Source: Pseudomonas sp. HN11
Lineage (GTDB): Bacteria; Pseudomonadota; Gammaproteobacteria; Pseudomonadales; Pseudomonadaceae
Length of the DNA: 64,000 nucleotides
Direction: 5' to 3'
Assembly: GCF_021390155.1 (NCBI RefSeq)
Contig: NZ_CP089985.1
Span: forward strand, 1,437,001 to 1,501,000
Part shown: positions 9,645 to 17,788 of the stretch, one piece after another
Layout of the letters: each line of letters starts with the position of its first letter
Position numbering within the stretch: the first letter of the stretch is position 1
Notes under the pieces: model-generated
The model's input: the letters and a program-made list of their open reading frames with translations, nothing else
What the model was told of the DNA's origin: nothing
Database searches by the model: none
Translations under genes and position numbers: made by a program

Positions 9645-9761
9645 ATGTTTATCGATAATGTGGTATTTGCCGGAGTGCTGACTGTAAGCCTCATGGTGCT
9701 GTTTTTTGTAGGGTTTGGAATTTTTATCTGGAAAGACGCGAACAAGCGTAAAAAACCATAG
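9645..9761 (+). CDS. ccoM: cbb3-type cytochrome c oxidase subunit CcoM
   Basis: A 38-residue single-helix membrane protein: short N-terminal MFIDNVVFAG, one hydrophobic helix (about 8-29), then a basic tail FIWKDANKRKKP. This size and pattern match CcoM, the small accessory subunit first seen in the P. stutzeri cbb3 oxidase structure, which helps assembly or stability of the complex. GGGAGG lies 6 bases before the ATG. The ANR box upstream and a strong terminator downstream make it a separate oxygen-controlled unit, away from any ccoNOQP operon in this window. It is too short for many gene finders. The call rests on recalled similarity. Confidence 0.78.
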   Translation: MFIDNVVFAGVLTVSLMVLFFVGFGIFIWKDANKRKKP

Positions 9762-9797
9762 GTTTTTCCAGGTTACATGAGCACGCAAGGCATTTTG

Positions 9798-9821
9798 GGC
9801 GACTTCGGTCGCCTTTTTTTT
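9798..9821 (+). terminator. Intrinsic terminator of ccoM
   Basis: GGCGAC-TTCG-GTCGCC hairpin with a stable UUCG tetraloop, followed by eight T. It lies 36 bases after the ccoM stop. Confidence 0.92.
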
Positions 9822-9858
9822 CTGTTGTTTGAGTCGGCTTCTATAGAAATACGAACAT

Positions 9859-9896
9859 AAAAAAAGGTGCGACCCTCACGGATCGCACCTTTTTTA
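9859..9896. terminator. Terminator of the pit gene (bidirectional)
   Basis: Stem GGTGCGA/TCGCACC flanked by A6 on the left and T6 on the right. On the minus strand it lies just past the stop of the PiT transporter; it can also back up the ccoM terminator. Confidence 0.88.
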
Positions 9897-9910
9897 TTGC
9901 GGCTGGGTTA

Positions 9911-11386
9911 TCAACTACCCAGCGCCTTGGACGCCAGCCAGAACAACCCGGCCGACAGGCCTACGGTCGCTGGCAGGGTCAGCACCCAAGCCATCAGGAT
10001 GGTCTTCACAGTGCCACCTTGCAGGCCACTTTTGTTCGCGACCATGGTGCCGGCCACGCCGGAAGACAGCACGTGAGTGGTGGAAACCGGCAGCGCGAAG
10101 ATGTTGGCAAAACCAATCATGGTCGCGGTGGTGATCTGCGCCGACATGCCTTGGGCATAGGTCATACCCTGCTTGCCGATCTTCTCGCCGATGGTCAGTA
10201 CCACGCGCTTCCAGCCCACCATAGTACCCAGGCCCAAGGCCAGTGCAACGGCGAGGATGACCCAGAACGGGGCATACTCGGTGGTGGCGGTCAGGTCTTT
10301 GCGCAGCTTGTCGAGGTCGGACTTCTCACGGGCATCCAAGCCTGGCAACTTGCCGACTTTTTTCGCGGTGTCATCCAGGCAGAGCAAATAACGACGCACT
10401 TCAATACGCTGGTCAGAAGTCAGCGAGTGATAGTCGGAGACGCCTTTCAAGGTGTCAACCAGCGCGTTGATGGTGGGCTCGGTCTGTTGCGGGTTGCATT
10501 GGAACTTGCCCGGCAGGTCATTCTTCACGCTTTTGCCCAGGGCCAGGAACTCGCCGAGCGTGGCGTTGTTACGCTGGTAGAACTGGCTCAGATGCACGGT
10601 CGCATCGCGGGTACGTTCGATCTGGTAAGTGGTGCTGCCCAGGTCGAGGACGAACTGCGCCGGCACGATACCGATCAGCACCAGCATGATCAGGCCGATG
10701 CCTTTCTGACCGTCGTTGGAGCCGTGCACGAAACTCACGGCCATGGCGGAAATCACCAGCACCAGGCGATTCCAGAACGGCGGGTGTTTCTTGTCGTCGA
10801 GCTTGCGGCGCTGGTCCGGGGTCTTATGCATCTTCGACAGCGGGCGCCACCATTTCAGGCCGATCAGCACCAGGGCTGCGACCAGGAAGCCGGCCATCGG
10901 CGAGAACACCAGAGAGGCGCCAATATCGATCGCCTTCTGCCAGTTCACACCGTCAGCCAGGGGGATGTCGTTGATCAGGGCGTTAGCTAGGCCGACACCA
11001 AGGATCGAGCCGATCAGCGTGTGGGAGCTGGAAGCCGGGATACCGAAGTACCAGGTGCCCAGGTTCCAGGTGATTGCCGCCGCTAATAAAGAGAAGACCA
11101 TCGCCAAACCATGGCCGGTGTTCACATTGATCAGCAACTCCACCGGCAGCAAGTGCACGATGGCGTAGGCGACACCGACACCACCGAGCAACACGCCGAG
11201 GAAATTGAACACCCCGGAGAAGAACACGGCCAGGTGTGGCGGCATGGCTTTGGTGTAGATGACTGTGGCCACCGCGTTAGCGGTGTCATGAAAGCCATTG
11301 ATGAACTCGAAGGCGAGGACAAAGGCCAGGGCGAGCAACAGGCTCACTAGAACCCAAGCATCCAGTCCGCTGAATAAATCGATCAT
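9911..11386 (-). CDS. PiT-family inorganic phosphate transporter
   Basis: A 491-residue inner-membrane low-affinity phosphate carrier (metal-phosphate:H+ symport in the PitA group). The duplicated PiT signatures are both present: GFHDTANAVATVIYT near residue 32 and FVHGSNDGQKGIG in the central part. A large soluble loop (about residues 245-365) separates the helices, as in the long Pit forms. A strong terminator follows the stop. The adjacent upstream gene on the same strand is a small hypothetical at 11699, about 310 bp away. Which of the Pit isoforms this is cannot be decided. Confidence 0.9.
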   Translation of the reverse strand: MIDLFSGLDAWVLVSLLLALAFVLAFEFINGFHDTANAVATVIYTKAMPPHLAVFFSGVFNFLGVLLGGVGVAYAIVHLLPVELLINVNTGHGLAMVFSLLAAAITWNLGTWYFGIPASSSHTLIGSILGVGLANALINDIPLADGVNWQKAIDIGASLVFSPMAGFLVAALVLIGLKWWRPLSKMHKTPDQRRKLDDKKHPPFWNRLVLVISAMAVSFVHGSNDGQKGIGLIMLVLIGIVPAQFVLDLGSTTYQIERTRDATVHLSQFYQRNNATLGEFLALGKSVKNDLPGKFQCNPQQTEPTINALVDTLKGVSDYHSLTSDQRIEVRRYLLCLDDTAKKVGKLPGLDAREKSDLDKLRKDLTATTEYAPFWVILAVALALGLGTMVGWKRVVLTIGEKIGKQGMTYAQGMSAQITTATMIGFANIFALPVSTTHVLSSGVAGTMVANKSGLQGGTVKTILMAWVLTLPATVGLSAGLFWLASKALGS

Positions 11387-11571
11387 GAAGGTTTTCTGAC
11401 CCGGTCGTAAGGGGGCGCGATTATGCCAGAAAACCTCAGTAATCGATGCACTAGCTGCTCATCGGTAACAAACTTCCCTGTAAAAAAACCTGCAAAAGGC
11501 GTGCATCCCAGGATTTTCGGGGCTTTGGCAAGTCTTTGATTTATAAAGCAGAGGGTGCTCCGGGTGGGGGG

Positions 11572-11589
11572 TTGTCACAAAATCGTCAC
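11572..11589. promoter_or_regulatory. Possible degenerate Pho box
   Basis: TTGTCAC-AAAA-TCGTCAC: two 7-bp direct repeats at 11-bp period with an A-rich spacer, the layout of PhoB boxes (CTGTCAT-N4-CTGTCAT), but each repeat has two or three mismatches. It lies upstream of pit in reverse orientation, which would fit repression rather than activation. Tentative. Confidence 0.25.
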
Positions 11590-11698
11590 GCCTGAAACAT
11601 TTGTATGAAATTTTACTGATCGTGGTGGGATCCAAGGTGGCTAGGTGCTAGCCATGCGCCATCTCTTGAGATCAACATCTTGGGGCAAACCGAATCGC

Positions 11699-11899
11699 CT
11701 AGGGCTCTTCGGTTTTGAGTTCCTGTTCAATCTTCTGGATTTCCTGGGCAAATGCCTGGTCGAGCAGGCTGGCTCGCTTGCGCCATGGTTTGCGTTCAGG
11801 TTCAGGCTGGGCGGCGTAAGTGGTGACTTCCCCGCCGTAAACGTCCTTGTAACGTTGCTCCTGGCGCTCAAGTTCCGCGCGCAGTTCATCTTTCGTCAC
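11699..11899 (-). CDS. Small conserved coiled-coil-like protein
   Basis: A predicted 66-residue charged soluble protein (start [23 protein letters not shown] codon). AGG about 9 bases before the GTG at 11899, and the conserved-looking [15 protein letters not shown]-terminus, decide against the longer frame that runs back to 12019. Two helices rich in Glu, Gln and Arg flank a Pro-rich centre ([14 protein letters not shown]). I recognise it only as a hypothetical protein common in pseudomonads. It precedes pit on the same strand, with about 310 bp between them. Confidence 0.65.
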   Translation of the reverse strand: MTKDELRAELERQEQRYKDVYGGEVTTYAAQPEPERKPWRKRASLLDQAFAQEIQKIEQELKTEEP

Positions 11900-12326
11900 A
11901 TCGTTACCTAATTGAGTTGAGTATAAATACGTTGCAGTTTTATGCCTGAATGCGCCCTTGGGTTGTTTCAGGTTGAACGCTTGGCAGCGGTCAACTCTGG
12001 AACAGGCACGGGCTGCCACTTGTTAAATGCAGTCATTCAAGCAGGTAGTTGGAATCGACAATGCAGGGCGTGTGCATTACCTGGCGAGCCCCGGTCCCGA
12101 TCATTAAGCCGGGTGAACCTGCGCACAAGGTGCATTATAGCGATGCATCTGAATAACACTATCAGCATAAAGTTAAAAGCCGTCAACGTTGTGTGAGCGT
12201 TTTGTTACGCGGACATGTCGGAAAGTGCGTGAATGGGTGCCGTCATACACTCAAACCATATTCAGACGTTATTAAGCGCCGGTTAATTTACTTTGGGGCA
12301 GGTGGGCCAAGGGGAGTAACAGCAAA
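11900..12326. other. Intergenic region without a recognisable gene
   Basis: Between the small gene (-) and the pcaR boxes I see no convincing reading frame. The stretch has several short hairpins, for example GTTGAACGC/GCGGTCAAC near 11970-11995, and the AT-richer segment 12130-12260 may hold promoters. An unidentified small RNA is possible but unsupported. Confidence 0.4.
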
Positions 12327-12360
12327 TTGCGATAATCGAATGATCGTCCGATAATCGCAC
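12327..12360. promoter_or_regulatory. Two PcaR-type operator boxes before pcaR
   Basis: Box 1 TTGCGATAATCGAAT (12327-12341) and box 2 GTCCGATAATCGCAC (12346-12360) share the core CGATAATCG. As I recall, the P. putida PcaR site is GTTCGATAATCGCAC; box 2 matches it at 14 of 15 positions. The boxes are 19 bp apart and about 100 bp before the pcaR ATG, suggesting autoregulation. Confidence 0.75.
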
Positions 12361-12457
12361 AATGTTGTCGGCCCTGCCTTGTGCATCCCGGCCGGCGGGG
12401 CTTGTAATAGCAGCCAAACCTCCCCTGCGGTAGACAAATAAGAGAAAGGATCCTGTC

Positions 12458-13300
12458 ATGAACGATCAATTGCGCAACTCTTTCGCGTCAGTGGCGCCGC
12501 CGATCGTTGCCTCTGCGGCCAAGCGTATCCAGGCGTTTACCGGCGATCCGGACTTCATGACTTCCCTGGCCCGCGGTCTGGCGGTGGTGCAGGCGTTCCA
12601 GGAACGAAAGCGCCACCTCACCATCGCCCAGATCAGCCATCGCACCGAAATCCCCCGCGCCGCCGTGCGCCGTTGCCTGCATACGTTGATCAAGCTCGGC
12701 TACGCCACCACCGACGGGCGTACCTATTCGCTGCTGCCCAAGGTGCTGACCCTGGGCCATGCGTACCTGTCGTCCACACCGTTGGCGGTGTCGGCCCAGC
12801 CCTATCTGGACCGCATGAGCGAGCAGCTCCATGAAGCCTGCAACATGGCGACCCTCGAAGGCGACGACATCCTCTACATTGCCCGTTCCGCTACCACTCA
12901 GCGTCTGATCTCCGTGGACCTGTCGGTGGGTGGGCGCCTGCCAGCCTATTGCACCTCCATGGGGCGCATCCTGCTTGCCGCGCTGGACGACGCCTCGCTG
13001 CAGGATTACCTCGACCACGCCGACCTGCAGACCAAGACCAGCCGCACCCTGACCACCCCCGAAGCGCTGTTCGAATGCCTGCAACAAGTGCGTCAGCAGG
13101 GCTGGTGCATTGTCGACCAGGAACTGGAGCAAGGCCTGCGTTCCATTGCCGTTCCGGTGTATGACGCGTCGGGCCAGGTGCTGGCCGCGCTGAACGTCAG
13201 CACCCATGCCGGACGCGTCAGCCGCAGTGAGCTGGAACAGCGCTTCCTGCCGAGCATGCTCAGCGCCAGCCGTGAGTTGAGTGCGCAACTGTTTGCCTAA
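12458..13300 (+). CDS. pcaR: IclR-family pca regulator PcaR
   Basis: A 280-residue IclR regulator that responds to beta-ketoadipate and activates pca genes in pseudomonads. The winged HTH lies about residues 30-90 (SLARGLAVVQAF then LTIAQISHRTEIPRAAVRRCLHTL split over two helices), followed by the effector-binding domain with the GRILLAAL and GLRSIAVPV segments characteristic of PcaR/PobR. AAAGGA precedes the ATG. The gene is followed by pcaK 145 bp downstream on the same strand, and two PcaR-type boxes lie upstream of it. Confidence 0.95.
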   Translation: MNDQLRNSFASVAPPIVASAAKRIQAFTGDPDFMTSLARGLAVVQAFQERKRHLTIAQISHRTEIPRAAVRRCLHTLIKLGYATTDGRTYSLLPKVLTLGHAYLSSTPLAVSAQPYLDRMSEQLHEACNMATLEGDDILYIARSATTQRLISVDLSVGGRLPAYCTSMGRILLAALDDASLQDYLDHADLQTKTSRTLTTPEALFECLQQVRQQGWCIVDQELEQGLRSIAVPVYDASGQVLAALNVSTHAGRVSRSELEQRFLPSMLSASRELSAQLFA

Positions 13301-13390
13301 GCTGTTCGGTCATCGCACAGATCCCGGTTTGCTCAATTGACGGTGTTTCCCCCGGCTTATTAATGTGCGGCAGCGCTGTTGAAGCGCTTC

Positions 13391-13446
13391 AATAATAACG
13401 ACGATCCCAGGTCGTCAGCCCGCCATCGGTGTGGAAATAAAAACAA
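13391..13446 (+). promoter_or_regulatory. Crc/Hfq-type CA motifs in pcaK leader
   Basis: AATAATAA (13391-13398), AATAAAAA (13436-13443) and AAAAACAA (13439-13446) fit AANAANAA; the last two lie on the ribosome-binding site and touch the start codon of pcaK. A palindrome TTGAAGCGCTTCAA (13379-13392) lies just before. Crc control of pcaK is known in P. putida, which agrees with this reading. Confidence 0.5.
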
Positions 13447-14786
13447 TGAATCAGCCTTCTGTCGGTTCCACTTTGGACGTCCAGTCATTCATCAACGCCC
13501 AGCCACTGTCACGTTATCAGTGGCGTGTGGTGATCCTGTGTTTCCTGATTGTTTTCCTCGATGGCCTCGACACCGCCGCCATGGGCTTTATTGCGCCTGC
13601 GCTGTCCCAGGACTGGGGCATCGACCGCGCGAGCCTCGGCCCGGTGATGAGCGCCGCGTTGATAGGCATGGTCTTCGGTGCACTGGGCTCCGGCCCGCTG
13701 GCAGACCGTTTTGGCCGTAAAGTGGTGCTGGTGGGCGCGGTGCTGGTGTTTGGCGCGTTCAGTTTGGCGTCCGCCTACAGCAGCAACGTCGATCAGTTGC
13801 TGGTGTTGCGGTTTCTCACGGGATTGGGCCTGGGTGCAGGCATGCCGAATGCCACTACTTTATTGTCCGAATACACCCCCGAACGCCACAAGTCTTTGTT
13901 GGTGACCAGTATGTTCTGCGGCTTCAACCTGGGCATGGCCGGTGGCGGGTTTATCTCGGCCAAATTGATCCCGGCGTTCGGCTGGCATGCCTTGTTGCTG
14001 ATCGGCGGCATCCTGCCATTGATGCTTGTTGTGGTGCTGATGCTGTGGCTGCCGGAGTCGGCACGCTATCTGGTAGTGCGCAATCGGGGCACCGACAAGG
14101 TGCGCAAAACCCTCTCACCCATCGAACCCAGCGTCGTCGCCCAAGCCACCAGCTTCAGCGTGCCCGAGCAAAAAACCGTCAAGGCGCGCAATGTGTTTGC
14201 GGTGATCTTCTCCGGCACCTACAGCGCCGGCACGTTACTGCTCTGGCTCATCTACTTCATGGGCCTGGTGATCGTTTACCTGCTCACCAGTTGGTTGCCG
14301 ACCCTGATGCGTGACAGCGGCGCCAGCCTGGAACAGGCCGCATTCATCGGCGCCTTGTTCCAGTTTGGTGGCGTGCTCAGCGCGGTGGGCGTGGGCTGGG
14401 CGATGGACCGGTTCAATCCGCACAAGGTCATCGGCATCTTCTACCTGCTGGCCGGGGTGTTTGCCTACGCCGTAGGCCAGAGCCTTGGCAATATCACCCT
14501 TCTGGCGACCTTGGTGCTGATTGCCGGGATGTGCGTCAACGGGGCGCAGTCGGCAATGCCTTCACTGGCCGCACGTTTCTATCCGACCCAAGGCCGCGCG
14601 ACTGGCGTGTCGTGGATGCTGGGTATCGGTCGCTTCGGCGCGATCCTCGGCGCCTGGATGGGTGCAACCCTGCTGGGCCTGGGCTGGAACTTCGAACAAG
14701 TGCTCACCGCCCTGGTGATCCCGGCTGCATTGGCCACCGCTGCCGTGGTGATCAAGGGCATGGTCAGCCATGCAGATGCCACCTGA
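13446..14786 (+). CDS. pcaK: 4-hydroxybenzoate/protocatechuate MFS transporter PcaK
   Basis: A 446-residue inner-membrane aromatic acid:H+ symporter of the AAHS family, with about 12 helices. FLDGLDTAAMGFIAPAL in helix 1, carrying the DGxD motif required for substrate uptake in PcaK, and the loop 2-3 motif GPLADRFGRK are clear. A GTG at 13431 would add five residues; the ATG at 13446 is preferred for its conserved MNQ start. It follows pcaR and precedes the pcaIJF operon, supplying substrate for it. Confidence 0.9.
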   Translation: MNQPSVGSTLDVQSFINAQPLSRYQWRVVILCFLIVFLDGLDTAAMGFIAPALSQDWGIDRASLGPVMSAALIGMVFGALGSGPLADRFGRKVVLVGAVLVFGAFSLASAYSSNVDQLLVLRFLTGLGLGAGMPNATTLLSEYTPERHKSLLVTSMFCGFNLGMAGGGFISAKLIPAFGWHALLLIGGILPLMLVVVLMLWLPESARYLVVRNRGTDKVRKTLSPIEPSVVAQATSFSVPEQKTVKARNVFAVIFSGTYSAGTLLLWLIYFMGLVIVYLLTSWLPTLMRDSGASLEQAAFIGALFQFGGVLSAVGVGWAMDRFNPHKVIGIFYLLAGVFAYAVGQSLGNITLLATLVLIAGMCVNGAQSAMPSLAARFYPTQGRATGVSWMLGIGRFGAILGAWMGATLLGLGWNFEQVLTALVIPAALATAAVVIKGMVSHADAT

Positions 14787-14813
14787 GGTTGATCGATAGC
14801 TCGCCAACAATCC

Positions 14814-14847
14814 GTTCGATAATCGAACGCTGAGTCGATTATCGGAT
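14814..14847. promoter_or_regulatory. PcaR-type operators before pcaI
   Basis: GTTCGATAATCGAAC (14814-14828) is a perfect 7-1-7 palindrome with the CGATAATCG core. A second, inverted copy GTCGATTATCGGAT lies at 14834-14847. The pair is about 90 bp before pcaI and mirrors the pair before pcaR, so PcaR control of the pcaI operon is likely. Confidence 0.8.
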
Positions 14848-14935
14848 TGTTTGGCCCATTTCTCCGGCTTAATCTTCAAGCCACTTCGGCGCCACCTGAG
14901 CGCCTTTTTCGATCCACACCGGGAGCCCGAACCCC

Positions 14936-15793
14936 ATGGCTGAAATCCTCGCGCTGCGTGACGCGGTGAAGCAATTTGTGAACGACGGCGACACCGTTGC
15001 TCTGGAAGGCTTCACCCATCTGATCCCTACGGCAGCGGGTCATGAAATCATTCGTCAGGGCAAGAAAGACCTGACGCTGGTGCGTATGACGCCTGACCTG
15101 ATCTACGACCAGTTGATTGGTGCCGGCTGCGCCCGCAAGCTGATTTTCTCCTGGGGTGGCAACCCGGGGGTGGGCTCCCTGCATCGCCTGCGCGACGCGG
15201 TCGAGAAGCAATGGCCGCAACCGCTCGAAATCGAAGAACACAGCCATGCCGACCTGGCCAATGCCTACGTCGCCGGCGCCTCGGGTTTGCCCTTTGCGGT
15301 GCTGCGTGCCTATGCCGGCTCCGACCTGCCCAAGGTCAACCCGCTGATCAAGACCGTCACCTGCCCGTTCACCGGCGAAGTGCTGGCGGCGGTGCCGTCG
15401 GTGCGTCCGGACGTCACCGTGATCCACGCACAAAAGGCCGACCGCAAGGGCAACGTGTTGCTGTGGGGCATCCTCGGTGTGCAGAAAGAAGCTGCCCTGG
15501 CGGCCAAGCGCTGCATTGTCACCGTCGAAGAAATTGTCGATGACCTGAATGCACCGATGAATAGCTGTGTACTACCGACCTGGGCCCTGACTGCGGTGTG
15601 CCATGTGCCGGGTGGGGCGCATCCGTCCTACGCCCATGGCTATAACGAGCGTGATAATCGCTTCTACCAGGCGTGGGACCCGATCGCCCGTGACCGTGGG
15701 ACCTTTACTGCCTGGATCAACGAATACATCCACGGTACTGCCGACTTCACCGAATTCCAGGCCAAACTGGCCACCGCGCAGGAGGCCAAGTAA
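14936..15793 (+). CDS. pcaI: 3-oxoadipate CoA-transferase subunit A
   Basis: A 285-residue alpha subunit of beta-ketoadipate:succinyl-CoA transferase, which makes beta-ketoadipyl-CoA. The family-I CoA-transferase fold is shown by the N-terminal FVNDGDTVALEGFTHLIP segment and the central CPFTGEVLAAVPSVRPDV region. This is the longer glutaconate-CoA-transferase-like form found with pca genes. Its stop overlaps the pcaJ start by one base (TAATG), so the subunits are co-translated. PcaR boxes lie upstream. Confidence 0.93.
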   Translation: MAEILALRDAVKQFVNDGDTVALEGFTHLIPTAAGHEIIRQGKKDLTLVRMTPDLIYDQLIGAGCARKLIFSWGGNPGVGSLHRLRDAVEKQWPQPLEIEEHSHADLANAYVAGASGLPFAVLRAYAGSDLPKVNPLIKTVTCPFTGEVLAAVPSVRPDVTVIHAQKADRKGNVLLWGILGVQKEAALAAKRCIVTVEEIVDDLNAPMNSCVLPTWALTAVCHVPGGAHPSYAHGYNERDNRFYQAWDPIARDRGTFTAWINEYIHGTADFTEFQAKLATAQEAK

Positions 15794-16572
15794 TGGCTTA
15801 CTCGACCAATGAAATGATGACCGTCGCCGCCGCGCGCCGCCTCAAGAACGGCTCCGTGTGCTTCGTCGGCATCGGTCTGCCGTCCAAGGCGGCCAACCTG
15901 GCGCGCCTGACCTCGTCGCCGGACGTGGTATTGATCTACGAATCCGGCCCGATTGGCGCCAAGCCGTCGGTGCTGCCGCTGTCCATCGGTGATGGCGAGC
16001 TGGCGGAAACCGCTGACACCGTGGTGCCGACCGGCGAGATCTTCCGCTACTGGCTGCAGGGCGGGCGCATCGACGTGGGTTTCCTCGGCGCGGCCCAGGT
16101 CGACCGCTTCGGCAATATCAACACCACCGTGGTCGGTGACTACCACCAGCCCAAAGTACGCCTGCCGGGTGCCGGTGGCGCGCCGGAAATTGCCGGTTCG
16201 GCCAAGAGCGTGCTGATCATCCTCAAACAGTCGGCGCGCTCGTTTGTCGACAAGCTCGATTTCATCACCTCGGTCGGCCACGGCGAAGGCGGCGACTCGC
16301 GTAAACGCCTGGGCCTGCCGGGAGCTGGTCCTGTAGGGATTATTACCGACCTGTGCATCATGGAGCCGGAAGCCGGCACGAATGAGTTCGTGGTCACCGC
16401 GCTGCACCCGGGCGTGACCCGTGAGCAAGTGGTGGCCGCCACCGGTTGGGCGATTCGGTTTGCCGAGCAGGTCGACACCACCGCCGAACCGACAGACGTA
16501 GAGCTGACCGCCCTGCGCGACCTTGAAGCACGCACCGCGGCTGCCCATGGCCAAGCACCGGGAGAAGCCTGA
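15793..16572 (+). CDS. pcaJ: 3-oxoadipate CoA-transferase subunit B
   Basis: A 259-residue beta subunit of the same CoA-transferase. Glu50 in YESGPIGAKP is at the place of the catalytic glutamate that forms the enzyme-CoA thioester. FVGIGLPSKAANLARL matches the family N-terminus. It overlaps pcaI by one base and pcaF by three (TGATG region), so pcaIJF are one translation-coupled unit. Confidence 0.93.
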   Translation: MAYSTNEMMTVAAARRLKNGSVCFVGIGLPSKAANLARLTSSPDVVLIYESGPIGAKPSVLPLSIGDGELAETADTVVPTGEIFRYWLQGGRIDVGFLGAAQVDRFGNINTTVVGDYHQPKVRLPGAGGAPEIAGSAKSVLIILKQSARSFVDKLDFITSVGHGEGGDSRKRLGLPGAGPVGIITDLCIMEPEAGTNEFVVTALHPGVTREQVVAATGWAIRFAEQVDTTAEPTDVELTALRDLEARTAAAHGQAPGEA

Positions 16573-17771
16573 TGCGCGACGTATTTATCTGTGATGCCAT
16601 TCGTACCCCCATCGGCCGTTTTGGCGGTGGCCTGTCCAGCGTGCGGGCCGACGATCTGGCCGCGCTGCCGATCAAGGCACTGATAGAACGCAACCCGTCG
16701 GTGGATTGGACTGCCGTCGACGAGGTATTCCTCGGCTGCGCCAACCAGGCCGGTGAAGACAATCGCAACGTGGCGCGCATGGCGCTGTTGCTGGCGGGCC
16801 TGCCGGAAAGCATTCCGGGTGTGACGCTCAACCGCTTGTGTGCCTCGGGCATGGACGCGATCGGCACTGCCTTCCGCGCGATTGCCAGCGGCGAAATGGA
16901 GCTGGCGATTGCCGGTGGCGTCGAGTCGATGTCCCGCGCGCCGTTCGTGATGGGCAAGGCCGATGCCGCGTTCTCGCGCAACATGAAGCTGGAAGACACC
17001 ACCATCGGCTGGCGCTTTATCAACCCGCTGATGAAGGCCCAGTACGGCGTGGATGCGATGCCGCAGACGGCCGACAATGTGGCCGACGATTACAAGGTGT
17101 CCCGTGCCGACCAGGACGCTTTTGCCTTGCGCAGCCAGCAACGCACGGCCGCGGCTCAGGCCGCGGGGTATTTCGCTGAAGAAATCGTGCCGGTGCGCGT
17201 CGCCCACAAAAAAGGCGAAACCGTGGTGGAACAGGATGAGCATCCACGCGACACCACGCTGGAAGCTCTGGCCAAGCTCAAGCCCGTGAACGGCCCGGAC
17301 AAAACGGTGACCGCCGGCAACGCCTCGGGTGTGAACGACGGCGCTGCGGCACTGATCCTGGCCTGCGCCGAAGCCGTCAAGAAACACGGCCTGACCGCCC
17401 GTGCCCGCGTCTTGGGCATGGCCAGCGCCGGGGTCGCACCGCGAGTGATGGGCATTGGCCCAGTGCCGGCGGTGCGCAAACTGGTCGAGCGTCTTGGCCT
17501 GGCCGTCACCGACTTTGACGTGATCGAGCTCAACGAAGCCTTCGCCAGCCAAGGCCTGGCGGTGCTGCGTGAACTGGGCATCGCCGACGACGCGCCGCAG
17601 GTCAACCCGAACGGTGGCGCCATCGCCCTCGGCCACCCACTGGGCATGAGCGGTGCGCGCCTGGTACTGACGGCATTGCATCAACTGGAAAAAACCGGCG
17701 GCAGTAAAGGCCTGGCGACCATGTGCGTGGGCGTCGGCCAAGGCTTGGCCCTGGCGATTGAACGCGTCTAA
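16572..17771 (+). CDS. pcaF: 3-oxoadipyl-CoA thiolase PcaF
   Basis: A 399-residue thiolase that splits beta-ketoadipyl-CoA to succinyl-CoA and acetyl-CoA, the last step of the pathway. The acylated nucleophile is Cys90 (NRLCASGMDA); the C-terminal motifs NPNGGAIALGHPLG (His) and MCVGVGQG (Cys) complete the active site. Length is typical of PcaF. The ATG overlaps the pcaJ stop. pcaH follows after 17 bases, an unusual neighbour since pcaHG usually form a separate operon. Confidence 0.95.
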   Translation: MRDVFICDAIRTPIGRFGGGLSSVRADDLAALPIKALIERNPSVDWTAVDEVFLGCANQAGEDNRNVARMALLLAGLPESIPGVTLNRLCASGMDAIGTAFRAIASGEMELAIAGGVESMSRAPFVMGKADAAFSRNMKLEDTTIGWRFINPLMKAQYGVDAMPQTADNVADDYKVSRADQDAFALRSQQRTAAAQAAGYFAEEIVPVRVAHKKGETVVEQDEHPRDTTLEALAKLKPVNGPDKTVTAGNASGVNDGAAALILACAEAVKKHGLTARARVLGMASAGVAPRVMGIGPVPAVRKLVERLGLAVTDFDVIELNEAFASQGLAVLRELGIADDAPQVNPNGGAIALGHPLGMSGARLVLTALHQLEKTGGSKGLATMCVGVGQGLALAIERV

Positions 17772-17788
17772 TAACAGAGGACTGCACC

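Noticed and set aside
16140..17741. 533-residue frame opposite pcaJ and pcaF
   Set aside because: Shadow; the + strand thiolase and CoA-transferase motifs are complete.
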